A stretch of DNA of 64,000 nucleotides from Flammulina velutipes. Taxonomy: Eukaryota > Basidiomycota > Agaricomycetes > Agaricales > Physalacriaceae. How positions within the stretch are numbered: position 1 is the stretch's first letter; every line of letters begins with the position of its first letter. A model generated the notes under the pieces. The model was given only the letters and a program-made list of their open reading frames with translations. It searched no databases and had not been told where the DNA came from. The translations under genes and the position numbers were made by a program. The stretch spans positions 1,178,001 to 1,242,000 of the forward strand of contig CM022378.1 in assembly GCA_011800155.1 (NCBI GenBank), read 5' to 3'. Of the stretch, positions 34,431 through 46,921 are shown piece after piece.

Positions 34431-37400
34431 ATGGGCAGCACTTTTGTCCCTCCTCCCGTATTCTCTTCCAACGGCGACGACAGCGACCGTTCGTTATTCC
34501 TATTCATATCCTTTCAATATCTGATCCAACTTACCTCCAGGTCCTGGCAAACGTCAGCGCCTATACCGTAAGTGCTACCCACCAATGCTTGTTGTTCTGG
34601 TCGTCAACCTCCCTTTAGACGATACAAACGACGCCAACGGGCAGCCAATGGACGTCGACGATGTCGACATGTACAACTTCGACGTTGCCGCCGCTAAACC
34701 CAAGCACATCGACAAAGACCCTCTGAACTTCATCCCCGGCATGTATAGACTGCTCGATCTCATTAGCGAGCAGAGCAGTGGTGGAACCGGTCAGTCAGCT
34801 TCTTTCAAGCTTCTTCCCCTTAATTGACGCGTCAATATCCAGTCGATAAGATTATCATTGACCAGCACTCCCTCAAGTCTTTCATCAACGACGCCCGTCC
34901 TGGCGCGTATCACTCTCTCACTAAAGTCGATTTCAAGTCTCTGGATCAGCTCTCCCTCAAGCCTCTTGGCGTCTATGGCCCAAAGCACGAGATTGCAAAC
35001 TTCTTGCACAACCTAGGCGTCCTCAATCACGACAAGTATGTTGGCCCCTTATGCAACTCCCCTCTCTGACCCTTGCCAAAGGCTACTACAAATCGTCAAG
35101 AGCGACGCGCATGTTGGTCTTCGATCTGGTCTTTACCTCGTCAAACCCATCAACATCTCCTCTCCGACTCACGTCATCTACTGGCCGGAGGAGACGACTT
35201 GGAACGACAACTGCGCCTCTTCTGTCAGGAGGAACCGTATAACCTTCATGAGGTAAGCGGTCGTAGCACCCTAATCTCAAAGAGTTGTCTAACATATTAC
35301 AGATATCTATCCAAGGTTGCCGACCAGACTGTGTGCTTGATCCCACCCGAGCATGCCCGTACTTTCGTCTGGAAAGAGGACGCGGACGACATAATCGTAG
35401 TGGACATTGAAGATGGATCTTTCGACCGAATGTACACTTTCGAAGTCTCCAAAACTAACGAACAAGAGGAAAATGTTCAGATGCGCACAGGATTTGAGGT
35501 TAGTCATGTCCCTGCCAACCTTTTTGTGCTCATGAAAGTGCAGATGCCCAGCAAGGCTATTCATCCCCCGCCAACTGATCTGCCTGCTGATTGTACACTC
35601 GACCCAAGTGTCTTCCTTCCCAGATTGTTAGTTGGAGAAACGAATCAAGCATTCTTATCGGTTTCCTATACTCCGCCTAGCGAAAATACTCGCAACATTG
35701 TTCATGAAAACCACAACTCGCTCAAATTGAAAAGTTTGGTGTACGTATTAATCTAGCTTGGTTCTATGTGTTTATTCAACTCCCTGTTACGTCTAGTGAG
35801 GCGGCTGGTCTCGTCTCGATCAGTGCGAACGCAGACGAAGAGACTGTCGAGATCCTTGTCGAACACGGGCTTCAAAAGCATTATGGACAGTCCGTCATCG
35901 CCTGGCGTGAGCGCAAAGCCACTTTGCGGAAGGATGTCGACATTTGGAGAGAGGATGAATTGAGAAACGTCAAAGAAGCGAATGCTAAACAAGAGCAGTC
36001 GATTCATGCCATGACGGAGCGGGCCATTCTTGGAAAGATTCTGGACAAGTTTCCGTACGCCTTTCTCTTTGATCAGAATCAATTTGAAGACTGAAACGCT
36101 TCCTTTCTAGGACACTTGATAAGGAGAAAATCTTACCTGCTCTAGGAAGCGAAGAAGAAGAGGCCATATTGAAAGGTATCATCACAGGGTACTTTGAAGT
36201 AGGAAGTCGTGTGGCTAATCTAGTTGATATAGGTCGACTCGAAACTTTCGTCACACAACATTCCGCGTACAAGGTTGCCCTTGATGCCATAAAGGTCGAG
36301 AAAATCACGCACAAACACTTCCTCTCTCTGAAACGTCGCATTGTCGGTACCAAAGCTTTCCTCGATTCAGAACAGGGACTGTCGGAGGATGATCGTAAAG
36401 CCTTCATTGATGTCATGGTCTCCCGTGTACCATTGGAGGAATCCCTCGCAACATCTTCCGGCTTCATGGGAATGCTCAAAAATGCTTTTTCGCCAGCAAA
36501 ACCTCTCAAGGTTCAACAATTGACGGAACTGGCTGACGCTGTACCTGACGGCCAATTCGCTGCGTCGTTGGATGAATATCGGCAGGTGGAACCGCGACTG
36601 AATGATTTTATCGACGAGGCTATGGAACTTATCTTGACTCATGCACGCGACATGATTACCAAACGCTCGAAGGCCCCAGCCGCCAAAGCGATGCAGACTC
36701 TCCAAGATGTGTGCAAAGTCCAGGTTATTAGAGATATAGCAAGCCGCAGAGAGCGTTCGGAACGCGAGTCTCGTCTTCATCTTCTTGAAGAGATCGAGAA
36801 GGCAAACAAGGATCAAGCGTATGGCCCCTTCAACTTGTTTGAGACATGTTCGCCTTATTATTCTTTGTAGATGCCGCCTGCACATTGACTCTGTAGGAAA
36901 AAAGAACGGCTATTCACACAGTGAGTCGTCAATTTTCCACGTCAGATTCAGCAAGTAACTCTACACCAGATACGGTGTACATCGTGAACGCGTCGACCAC
37001 TCAGAGGACTGATCCTATGCTGACGTATGCCATTCACTTGTTGCACATTTCGCAAGAGGATCAACAACGGCTGCAAATGGACGCAAACTTCATCCCGTCA
37101 CCAAGCATCAATGAGCGTTTGAACCAGACATTCTCGCTGCCTGTCGGGCATCGCGTCTTGTACGTTTACACATTCCTACGCTCCCTGCATTGTACTCATT
37201 TTCGCCCTAGGTACCTCCATAGCCTTGACAAGGAAAAATTCTTGCTTGTTCTTGATGATTGTCGTGATGGTGTCTCGATCTACTTGGAGCGTGGCAGCTC
37301 CCTCCAGAACGCGGTCACCTACCAGAGACCAAAGAAACTGATTCGTTACGACAAAATCGAGAAAGATCTCGTCTTCGCTTATGATGAGCGAAAGCGCATG

Positions 37401-40400
37401 CTCCTGATTTGTGCACAAAACATGGTGCGTTCATCGTGGTGGTGTTACCGGTCGTACTCAGTTGTCATTACAGCTGCAATTGCACCTTTTCTGCTTCGAC
37501 GAGACCTTCAGCGGTCTACAGGGCTGGGGCAGTGCTGTTAATCTCCTAGCCTGGTACCAGCCAGGTGTTTCTATCGCACATGCTTGCTTCGTCCTTGGCA
37601 ACGAGGAGGTCTTTCTTCTCGATTCGTCAGGCCAAGGCCGTGTTTTCTCTCTCGTTGCTCAACAGTTCCGGTGTGTAGCTCTGGATCTCACCAAAAGGAT
37701 GTGACCTTATGACCTATGCAGGCCTGCCACGCTGTCCCTCAACAAGGTTCCCGAGTTCGTCTACCCATCACCTGACGGCGCATGCCTCTTTCTGGTCGAC
37801 ACACAAGACGACGAAACACTGGTTCACGCTTATCACTGGAGTGCCTTTGGGTCCAACGAATCTATCACTCATGTTCTGCCTTTCACGCCCACCGGGCCAC
37901 TACTCCTCACATCCATCACCAGCCGAAACTCTATTCACCTAGTTGGATTGGATCTCCAACGTCAAGTCGCGCGTTCGCACTTGTTCAACATCACCACGAA
38001 GGTGACTGAATTCCAGTTCAAGGAGCACAACTCCCGCAAAACGGTGACGCAGGACCACCGAACAGCCCACAACTCGTTGATCGACTGTCACGCCGATGTT
38101 TGGACGCGTTTCCCAGTCGTCGCTGCTATCCAGCACCATATCACCGGTGTATCCAAGGCGCAAAAGAGGCTCATCTTTGCCACGGATCGCGATTTCGAGA
38201 ATTATGTGCCTCATTTTAATTCACTCGTCCAGGACTTCGAGCAAACGACACGGAAGCCTACCGAGAACTGTTTGAAGGATATCCAGATCTCCTCAACTCC
38301 CCTGCGTGACATACACAAGGAGTTGAAGCAGCTGTCGGTCTCGCAGTTTCATCTTGGAGAATGGATCGTGGGCTTCTTGTGCCTCATCCCCATCCATATC
38401 GCCATCACCCGAGAGAATCGCTTCTTGCCTTTGAAAGACGGAGTAGTGTCTCCCGAATGGGAGAAGTCGCTGTTGGGTGCAGAAGTTGGAAAGATCGTCG
38501 ACAGCGTCTCTTTGGGATGGTACGAATCTATCTTCCAATCCTATATGGCCCATAAAGTGTGATAGTTCTTCGTTGCTCTTCGATGATTATCTGACATTTT
38601 GTTCAAATAGCCTGTCAAGGTCGTTTCATCGATGGGTGAGTTGGTATTCAATCTGGATGACATCCGACTAACGCTGGCAAATAGGAGAGCAATCTGTGGG
38701 GAAAAGTTACAGCTTGAATCACTTTGTAGATTCTTCATTCGCGGGGAGTGCGATGCGTACTACCGGTTCGTCATTATTTGGGTTGCACGGATTGATCTAA
38801 TTGCCTTTATTAGAGGGTGTATGGTTGTCCTGTACACCTACGGATGATGCATTGATCGTCGCATTGGATTTCGAAGGTCAGCATCAGCCTGATCACAGAA
38901 GCTTGTCGACTAAACTATGCGCAGGTGTACATAGTATCGAACGTTCCGCTCAAGAAGACACTCTCCTGGTATTGTTCAACACGGCGCTTTCAAACCTCGT
39001 GAGCGGGCTTCCATATCGGCAGGAGGCATACACTAACGGCCTGTTAGGTTTTGTTCAGGAACAACTTTGCGCTCTCTCGAGATATCACTGGGCTCTTCCA
39101 ATCGTTTCAATCATCGTCGACTGTCCTCGACCCAGCTGCCAATCCTAGTCTCTTCCAATCCACTTTAGTGATCATCATCAAGGTGCGTGTTTCCCTCTAG
39201 TTTATACTCCCCTGCTGAATCCTCTTGCGTAGGATGTTGTTGAGTCGGACAAAGATGAGATTGTCAAAGAGTAAGTCAATCCCAAAAGTTGACAGAGTTT
39301 TCCGCTTATCACTACCCGGGTTAGGTTTTCGCTGAAGTTCCAGGTGCGGCTGGCACAAGACGGAGCATTGAGGGGCAAGCTAACGAACCTCACAGAAAAT
39401 CGTCCAAGAAGAACAAGACGCCAACTTCATTTCTCGCCTCCATGCCGGGCGCCTCAATATAGTGCCCTGGCCTGTCATCGAATCAAAGAACTTCTATACA
39501 CTATTCCAAATTCTGCGGAAACGCCTTGATCAACAGAAGATTACACATCCCGCTGCTGGCCAATTCCTTCTAACGCTGAAGACGCTGATGGCCAAGCTCA
39601 AAGTACCTCACCTACATCTCTCAGTATCCTCAACTAACACTATGCTTAGGCCAATGACTGGGGCTCGATATCTCGTCAGTACCTTTCTATCCTACCATTT
39701 GAATGAAGATTGAACATAATTCCAGAAACTCTTGTTGCTCATCGCGCGCAGAGGCTTACTGCATTACTTCCTACTGCGTTAATGTACGGTCTCGCCGAGA
39801 TCGAACCGCAGGAGGAATCACTCAAGGTGCGTTCTTCTCGGTTATAACGAGTCCGTTTTATTGAGCATATCCAGAACTTCGATACCGATGAGATCATCCA
39901 CCTGGACGACGAATGGGAGCACCCAAGCGTGTTCTTATGGCTCGAAGCAGCATCAACTGGCAACGGACGAGATCTTGCCATGCTCAAGCTCTGCCAATCC
40001 TGGCCAAATTACTTCAAACGCGATGATCTCCCCGAGGCTGAATGGCTCGACGGCTTGACAAAGTATCTACAAGGCCTTGTCAACGCTAGAGTCCGATTAG
40101 TTCGCGCATGGATTCAATCAAATCTCTCGCGGTTCACGGCCAGCCATGCCAGTATATCTGACCTTTGGCGGGAGTTTGAAAAGTTGCAGGTGGACTTGAA
40201 GGCTGGCGTGGAGCTCTGTAGGATGAAATGCTCGACTTGCCATCTTCTCTGTGTTGGCAACAGGAGACACGATGCGGACGCGCCTCATGATTGCAAGACA
40301 TCTCATATGTGCCCTAGAACCTGTGATTATTCCCAGGATCATCAAGACGAGGAGAAGCAATGTGGATATCCGTACGCGTTTATATTATCTTCCTACGCAT

Positions 40401-43172
40401 GCTCTTACCGTTCCTCAGAGCTGGCCATACTGGCGGGCATATGTACGTCTTTTTTAACACATTACTCGTTCCATGAGATTTATTGGAGTCCACAGATGTA
40501 CCGTCGACACTCATCTGTGTGGGAAGCCCTGCCGACTGAAGGATAAGCGAGGATGTTTGGGAGAGTGTACACAAGTATACCTTTCTTGAGCGATTATCTG
40601 CCTCACGCTGACATACTGCTGTAGGTTGTTGGGCATGACGGTGATCACAATTGCCCTTCGAAAGTCCATTCATGTGGCCAGGTTAGATTTTTCAAGACTA
40701 TTTGGCCGTGGCTCTCAATGTTTCAATAGCCGTGTAGCCTCCAAGGTGTTACTCTGCCTGGTGGAAAGAAATACAGTTGCTCTGATACATGCATGATTTC
40801 GAGGTAAATTTCGTCTCACGTGCTGGCTATGTATCACTCATATTCCTCAGCGAGCAAGAACACGAGGATCACGTCTGCGATAGTCGCATGTGTCCAGTGA
40901 CCTGCGAACAGTGTAACCGACTTTGTTCTGACGCTGATCACCTACATGCGCTCGACCGGAGCAGCATCCATCTCTGCGGGTAAGTAAGATCGCATGTGTC
41001 GAGAACACCCTTCTAACTTGGGAACAGACAAGAGCATTCTTGCTCTGCCCTCTGCGCGGCACCAGGCAGTTGCGAGATCGAAACGGCCCCTCAGTCCATC
41101 AAAGCGACCTTCACCGGACAGCACGAGACATTTGAGTACACCAAGGTTGGCTCTTTGTTCTGCTACATCTTATTCATGTCTAATGTGATCCCTGTCCCTA
41201 TTGTAGTATTCACAAGGTGGGTTGCAATTACGACTACTACAACAAGATCTGAACTTTCTTCAGTTGCGAAACGTCTAAAATGCGCCATTGTTATCCCTCC
41301 TGGAGAACGGACTCATAAGGGACATCACGTTCATACGACAGATCCTACTCGAGTACACTTTTGCGAGACTAGATGCGAGTTCTGTGGTTACTATTGTACA
41401 CTACCTCTCGGTATGTCCCATCAACGTCATTCATATATGTCCACAAGTCTAATACTAGGGCAGGGCATCCCCAGCAACTACACGAGACAAGCCATGGATC
41501 CATGTCCAAGAGCCAATGGGTCGTGGATGGCCCAGCCGGAACGATGATGGAGGTAGACGGGCATAAGTTTGGATCAGAGGATGATGGTGCCCCGATGATG
41601 TGCAACCTCGTCTGCACCAACTTGGGCCGACATCCTCACATGGACTATTGTCGCACGCAAGACGGGCCTTGTGGTGGGCCAGATACTCAGCACGTCGCTC
41701 GGAATATACGTTTTAACCCGAACCCCGATCGTGAAAAGGACTGGATATCTCATTCTCTCTTCTGGAGACGAACAGGTTGGCTTTCCCTCATTATACTTGC
41801 TATCATCATGCTCAGGCTTCTTCCAGGCTTCAAAGGTATGCTTCTTTGGTGGATAGTTGGCAACCTGAAGTCTCACAAGCGAGCAGATCCGTATTCCCGG
41901 GATGACCAAGCCAACTTTGCGAAATGGTGAGCCCTTTGGAGTGATGATGAGCAGCACTGACTATGCTTCCTCCTCGTTCAGCGATGCCATGTGCGCAGGT
42001 AATACCTCTTCACTATCCACTTTGGCCTCTGCTCAAGCATTCTAGGTCCGGAACATAAGGGCAATGTCAACACGCCAGCCCAACCGTCGTATTGCACTTT
42101 GCCTCTCTTCCACCCTCCAGAAACTACCAATCGCAATGTCCAGCTCGGCTACCGTTCTCATGATGGACATGTTTTCCCGTGCAAGAATCCTGCTGTTCTC
42201 CAGCAGGCATTCCATGTGTGAGAAGTCAATCTCAACCGCCGTATAGATACACTAACTATCACCTTGTAGGATCTTCGTCGTTGATAGGTATGCAACGTCT
42301 CATGCCAAGCGCTAGCAACTAACAATGGCATTTAGATCGGGCTCAATGTCGTATTCAGACCATCGTCCATTAACGAATACCCCGGTCTCAGCACAGATTC
42401 AACGTTCTCACAACAATCGTCTTGGTGCCGTTTACTCAGCGTTGCATAGTTTTTGGACGTCGCGACACGCTGCTGTTACTGGCCAAGGAGCAGCGGTCGC
42501 TAGTCGGCGTGATGCTTACAGTGTTATCTTGTTCGACCATACTATCAGCACGGTTATAACGAACGATTTCGCGAGCGATCCACAGACACTTTTGAATGCA
42601 GTGTTGAGGTACAGTGCGGCTGGTGGGACGAACTTTGAGTTGGCACTCGGAGCAGCCAGCACAGTAATGCGCCAGCATTGGAGCTCTGAAAGGTAAGAAC
42701 ACGTTTTGATTGGTCTCTGTGCTCAGCTTCTAATGGCATCATACAGGACTCCCGTCGTCGTCTTCCTGTCTGATGGAGAATGCAGTCTTCCTGACCTCAA
42801 AGTGCAGGACTTGTGTCGAACGGCTGTCTCGTTGGGGTATGATAGTTCGTCTAGGTCCACTTTCTTCATCTGATACGAGTCACGCAGGAAACCACTGTCA
42901 TTGCACACTGTGTCGTTTGGATCCAGCAACGAGGTTCTTCGTCGAATGGCTCGCATCGCTCTGGACATCCAGAAGAACACACCTGTCGATCCTAACGCCC
43001 CGGCCAACTCCCGCATCGATTCGTCGTTCTCTGAGGCCTTGGATAGTGTATGTCTTTGGTTGGCTCATATAAATTGGGATGCTGACATCGTTGATAGGTT
43101 CAACTGGCGTCTACTTTCATGAGCATTGCCGAATCATTGCGGAAACCCAGAGGTGCTCTCATGCACACGTGA
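34431..43172 (+). CDS. giant GBP/VLIG-like GTPase with NFX1-like zinc repeats and VWA domain
   Basis: One continuous gene, over 30 exons, roughly 2,200-2,300 residues; start MGSTFVPPPVFSS at 34431, stop 43172. Junctions tested stay in frame. N-terminal region (34.4-36.9 kb) is of unknown fold with helical stretches. A beta-propeller-like part (about 37.2-37.95 kb) follows. The GTPase starts near 38.68 kb: P-loop GEQSVGKSYSLNHF (exon start 38685), switch TEGVW, DFEG (38867), and IIIKD at the place of the GBP-type RD motif. Next comes an alpha-helical part, then Cys/His repeats of NFX1 style (40.2-41.5 kb: CGKPC, CTHxH-like spacings, CPVTCEQCNRLC, LCGQEHSC). More Cys clusters follow to 42.0 kb. 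The C-terminus is a VWA domain with complete MIDAS, FVVDRSGSMS (about 42.27-42.35 kb), AAGGTNFELAL and FLSDGEC. No signal peptide, so probably cytosolic. Confidence 0.82.
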
Positions 43173-43699
43173 AATATATCTACATCGCTCATATACTCTA
43201 CTACTACTGATACGTACTAACGATTACCAATGCTACTTAGTTCAAATCACAATATGCATCTGCTCCATAGAATGTCTGGGAGAGCCATTAGTATGAGGTT
43301 CAGAGACTGCTGCTTCCATTTCATACCAAGCTTATTACAAGGTTCCAATGATCAATGAAGATTGAAGACTCACTCATCCCTCAGCATCAGAGGCTCGTCG
43401 TTGGCCTGCATCAATAGACAATCTTTGGCCACCGCGCGAAGAGACAAAGTTGACCCTCTGAGAGTGGTACTGGGTGTTCGAAACCTCCCGGTCACTCACG
43501 GCCGTGAGGTCCATCTTTGAAGCAGATCGCAATGATACATGTGGATCCAAGTCACCAGTGGCGCGATATATATAGGCTGATGATGATACTCCCTCAAACA
43601 CATGGTGGTTTTAAATACCGTGGGCGGTGAGCGTCCAAAGTTAGACTTGAGTTAGAGAACAATTAATGATAGCAATGGTATAGGGAAAACAGCGTCTGT
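43173..43699. other. intergenic, convergent genes
   Basis: 3' ends of the giant plus-strand gene and of the GDT1 gene face each other here. A 75-codon minus-strand frame (43374-43601) lacks an ATG and was not accepted. Confidence 0.4.
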
Positions 43700-44620
43700 C
43701 TATAGATGTTCCGGGCTGAGTTGTGTCACGTCGATATCCGTCGAGACGACAAAGGATTCGTATAGATAGATGACGCCAAATAATAGGAAGAGAACCGCTC
43801 CTCCGAGAGTGACTGTCTGTTGCATAAGTCGGATGGCAGAAGGCGAATAGGGAGAAAGCGCACCATGCTTGACAGATATTTTCGTGGAAACATAACGTCC
43901 ACCGATAACGGCGAGAGCGGTACAACATGCATGTCCGACGATAGTGCCCAACGAGACGAGGTATACATTCTGTAGTTCTGTGAGCGACATAGAGGATAGT
44001 TGGCTTGGACGTACATGGGCAGCACCAAGAGCGATGGTAGCAATCTGACTTCGGTCGCCCCATTCACCGAGAAATGTGAGGATGAAAGCCTGAACGAAGA
44101 CTGGACCCAAAAAGAGACTGCAAAAGTTCCTCGCGCCTTCCATGAGCGTCGAAGAGGATTTCGAATGTGCATGCGGTAGCGCCCGTCCACCGCCCTCCTC
44201 CATTTCTTCGAGCGGTATCACGTCGCCAGCTACGCGTCCACCAGTGCCGTCGTGCGCTGCGTCGTCACCCTCAATTTCCTCCTCTGCCTCTCGCATTTCC
44301 TCTGCGATCTTGTCGTTGCCAGGCTTCATCTGGCGAGCCTCAACCATCATCTTTGCGCCAAAAACAAGAAAAAGTAGGCCAGCTAGAGCTTGTGTCCATT
44401 TACGCGGGATGAGGGAGGGAAGGACGTGGCCCATTGCTGCGGAGAGGATTGACATGACGACGAGCGAGCCAAAGGCGCCGAGAAAGACGGTTAGGCGTGG
44501 ATGGCGCATGGCGAGAATAGCAGCAATGAGGAATGTTTTGTCGCCGATTTCGCTGACGATAATCATGGCAAATGACTGGGCGAGTGCCTCTATCGAGCCT
44601 TCTGGCACGACGTCGGCCAT
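43700..44620 (-). CDS. GDT1: GDT1/TMEM165-family Ca2+/Mn2+ transporter
   Basis: Multi-pass membrane protein of the UPF0016 family; relatives exchange Ca2+ or Mn2+ for H+ in Golgi or vacuolar membranes and support glycosylation. Two exons, complement(join(43700..43969, 44015..44620)), about 291 residues; the 45-bp intron is in frame and would be missed by simple ORF calling. Both family signatures are present, EIGDKTFLIAA in the first half and EWGDRSQIATIALGAAH in the second, separated by an acidic linker (MREAEEEIEGDD) with a short His-containing stretch. Six or seven TM segments are visible. There is no cleavable signal beyond MADVVPEGS, shorter than in some relatives. Confidence 0.92.
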   Translation of the reverse strand: MADVVPEGSIEALAQSFAMIIVSEIGDKTFLIAAILAMRHPRLTVFLGAFGSLVVMSILSAAMGHVLPSLIPRKWTQALAGLLFLVFGAKMMVEARQMKPGNDKIAEEMREAEEEIEGDDAAHDGTGGRVAGDVIPLEEMEEGGGRALPHAHSKSSSTLMEGARNFCSLFLGPVFVQAFILTFLGEWGDRSQIATIALGAAHVRPSQLSSMSLTELQNVYLVSLGTIVGHACCTALAVIGGRYVSTKISVKHGALSPYSPSAIRLMQQTVTLGGAVLFLLFGVIYLYESFVVSTDIDVTQLSPEHL

Positions 44621-44912
44621 GGCTCGTAATTGATGATAAAATGAGGTGGAAAAGCGAGGTATTCAAGCCTGAAAGTCGCGCTATTCAGAAGGACATGGTG
44701 GTAAGAGAAAGAGGCGCAGTTCGGAAAAGTCCGAAATAAAGTTGGCGAATTCTGGCAAGTTGTAGCTTGTGCTATTACTCATCACTGGACCCACACACGT
44801 CCACTCCAACCACTCGTGCTCAATATTACGCCTGCTAGTGAATTGAACAATATTCTTCCGCGACAAAGTTCGCGATCGATTCTAGCATGTGACATTTCTC
44901 TTGTCGACCACG

Positions 44913-46921
44913 ATGAGCACCGCCAGCGCCCCGTCGGCGGAAATCGTTTGGTACTTCTTTGATGAAGCGAATCTCACCGATGCCTGTTGGTCGTCGAAGG
45001 TGTCGGAACGCGACCGACTCGACAGTTTGGCTACTATGATCCTCCTATGGCACGATGCGCTCAAAGATGTATACAAATTTCCCACATCTCTTGGCGCCAT
45101 AAATTTCTACCAGGTTCATTGCAATTTCGTTCTATTACTGTACCAGAGGACTGACGCATCATACCAGCTGAAAGACGCCGTGCCGACCACCACTTGCCTG
45201 GACTCGGCCTGGCGACAAACAGTTTCGTTAGACGAGGTTGCTATTCCCCTTTCGCCTGCGATCCCTGTAGGTATAGCTGCAGAAGGATCTCGCTTTCCTT
45301 TCGTGCGGCTGTTAGTCACTGCGGTGCGGGAAACGAGGTTTGTCAAGTCTGTCGCGGTTGACGTTAACGCTATCAATACTTCGGACTCCCTCGATCGTCG
45401 TATGTCTTCGACTAATGCTCTCTTTCGTTATTAACCGCTCATTGACGCAGGATACAATTGTCAGATAGACGCCGCCAAGTCGTTTATCCCTAGCAAAGAT
45501 GCAAAATCGTCTGAATTCCTTAGAGTGCAAGAAAAACAAATTACAGCATTGTACGACGGATATTACGCTCTGCGCGACGATGGCGAGCCGACCGTAATCA
45601 CTATCGCCCCTCCCATCGAAATTTATCATCCAGTCTTTGGCGACTTCCTCCGCAACGTGAAAAACCAGAATTACCAGCCCACTACAGAGGCCATTAGGAT
45701 CGTCTGCGACCTTATATCCACTGCGGGAGCTATATACAACAAGGAGCAGTCACGCTCGAAAGACTACCGCAAGTTCATCGGTGACCTTCTCGACCAATCC
45801 ACGACCGAGTTAAATCGGGCGGCTAGTGACGGCTTTATTACCACGCAGCTCATTGACTGCCTGGTCCCACTAGTAGCATTGGAACTGAAGAATGCCTTAG
45901 GGGAAGGAGGATTCGACACCCTCATTCAAGCCGAGTTGTCCGTCTTCAATCTATGGGCCAACGACGAAGCACGTACCCATCATCCCTCTCCCAATTTTTG
46001 TCCTTACAATTTCCCTAGTTTTCCCGCATCCGCAACAAATGTTGTTGCCCCACTTTCATCGTCGCCGGCGGTGGTCCCTACCTCTGTGTCCTTGGAGTTG
46101 TGTGGACCGACAGATTCATCGTTCAACGCCTAACAGATATCATGTGGATTGGACAGGCGACGATATACGAGGACGCTCATATCCATAACCTAGCCCGCGT
46201 TTTCACTGCTCTCCGGAACGGCAAGGAAGAACTGCAGACATTCTACGAGACCATCGACAAACAGACGGATCCGGACCTTACACCCCGCCCTCGTTTCTTT
46301 CCCTACCCTACGTCGTTCCAGGAGTACGGCTCTGATATTCAGACCACATTCACCTACCTCAAGATGCTCGAAAAATACTCTACCAATGTCACTTTCCTCG
46401 CCTGTACTCCCGAACGGCGTAAGCTTGTGATCAAATTTGTTGACCGGTATGGATATGATGTCCATGCGCGCCTCGCTGCCGAAAGACTGGCACCAAAACT
46501 CCTTTACTGTGGCTCACTTGACGGCAAACACGATGCAAGGACGTCTGAGGAAACCAACAAACTGCAGGACGGTCTGTACCTGGGCCCTCTCCGCATGGTC
46601 GTGATGGAATACATCCAAGGCAAAAGCGCCGCGAAAATGGAGCCAAGCGACTGGCCTATAAACGCTGGCACTGACGTTCAGCGCGCTTTATCCATTCTTC
46701 ATTCGGGCGGCATGGTTTTTGGTGACCTGAGACAGCCAAACGTCATGTTCGCCGACGACGGAAAGACGTATCTTATCGACTTTGACTGGTCTGGCAAGGA
46801 CGGCGAGGCGAGATATCCGAGGAACATATCTCAGCAGATCGTGTGGCCTGAAGGAGTGGAAAGCTTAGCGCTTATCAGACAAGAGCACGACTTGAGCTTG
46901 TTTGACGAATGTTTTGCCTGA
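44913..46921 (+). CDS. fungal kinase-like (APH/ABC1 fold) protein, junction out of frame
   Basis: Start ATG at 44913 (MSTASAPSAEIVWYFFDEAN). The N-terminal 300-odd residues are helical with no named domain; the C-terminal third is kinase-like. It shows a beta-3-type Lys (KLVIKFVDRYG), hinge (MVVMEYIQGKS), a catalytic loop GDLRQPNVMF preceded by LHSGGMVF, and LIDFDWSG in place of DFG. Such proteins are expanded in Agaricomycetes. Splices FYQ|LKDAV and DRR|YNCQ work. At 45973-46018 the obvious intron (C|gtaccc...ccctag) joins WANDEA to the next exon one base out of register with the expected FSRIRNKCCCPTFIV frame, so a frameshift or an unusual splice is present. From there to 46921 the frame is open. 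Possibly a recent pseudogene. Confidence 0.65.

Noticed and set aside
43374..43601. 75-codon minus-strand ORF downstream of the giant gene
   Set aside because: It begins with GTG, has no ATG or splice partner and lies between two convergent 3' ends.
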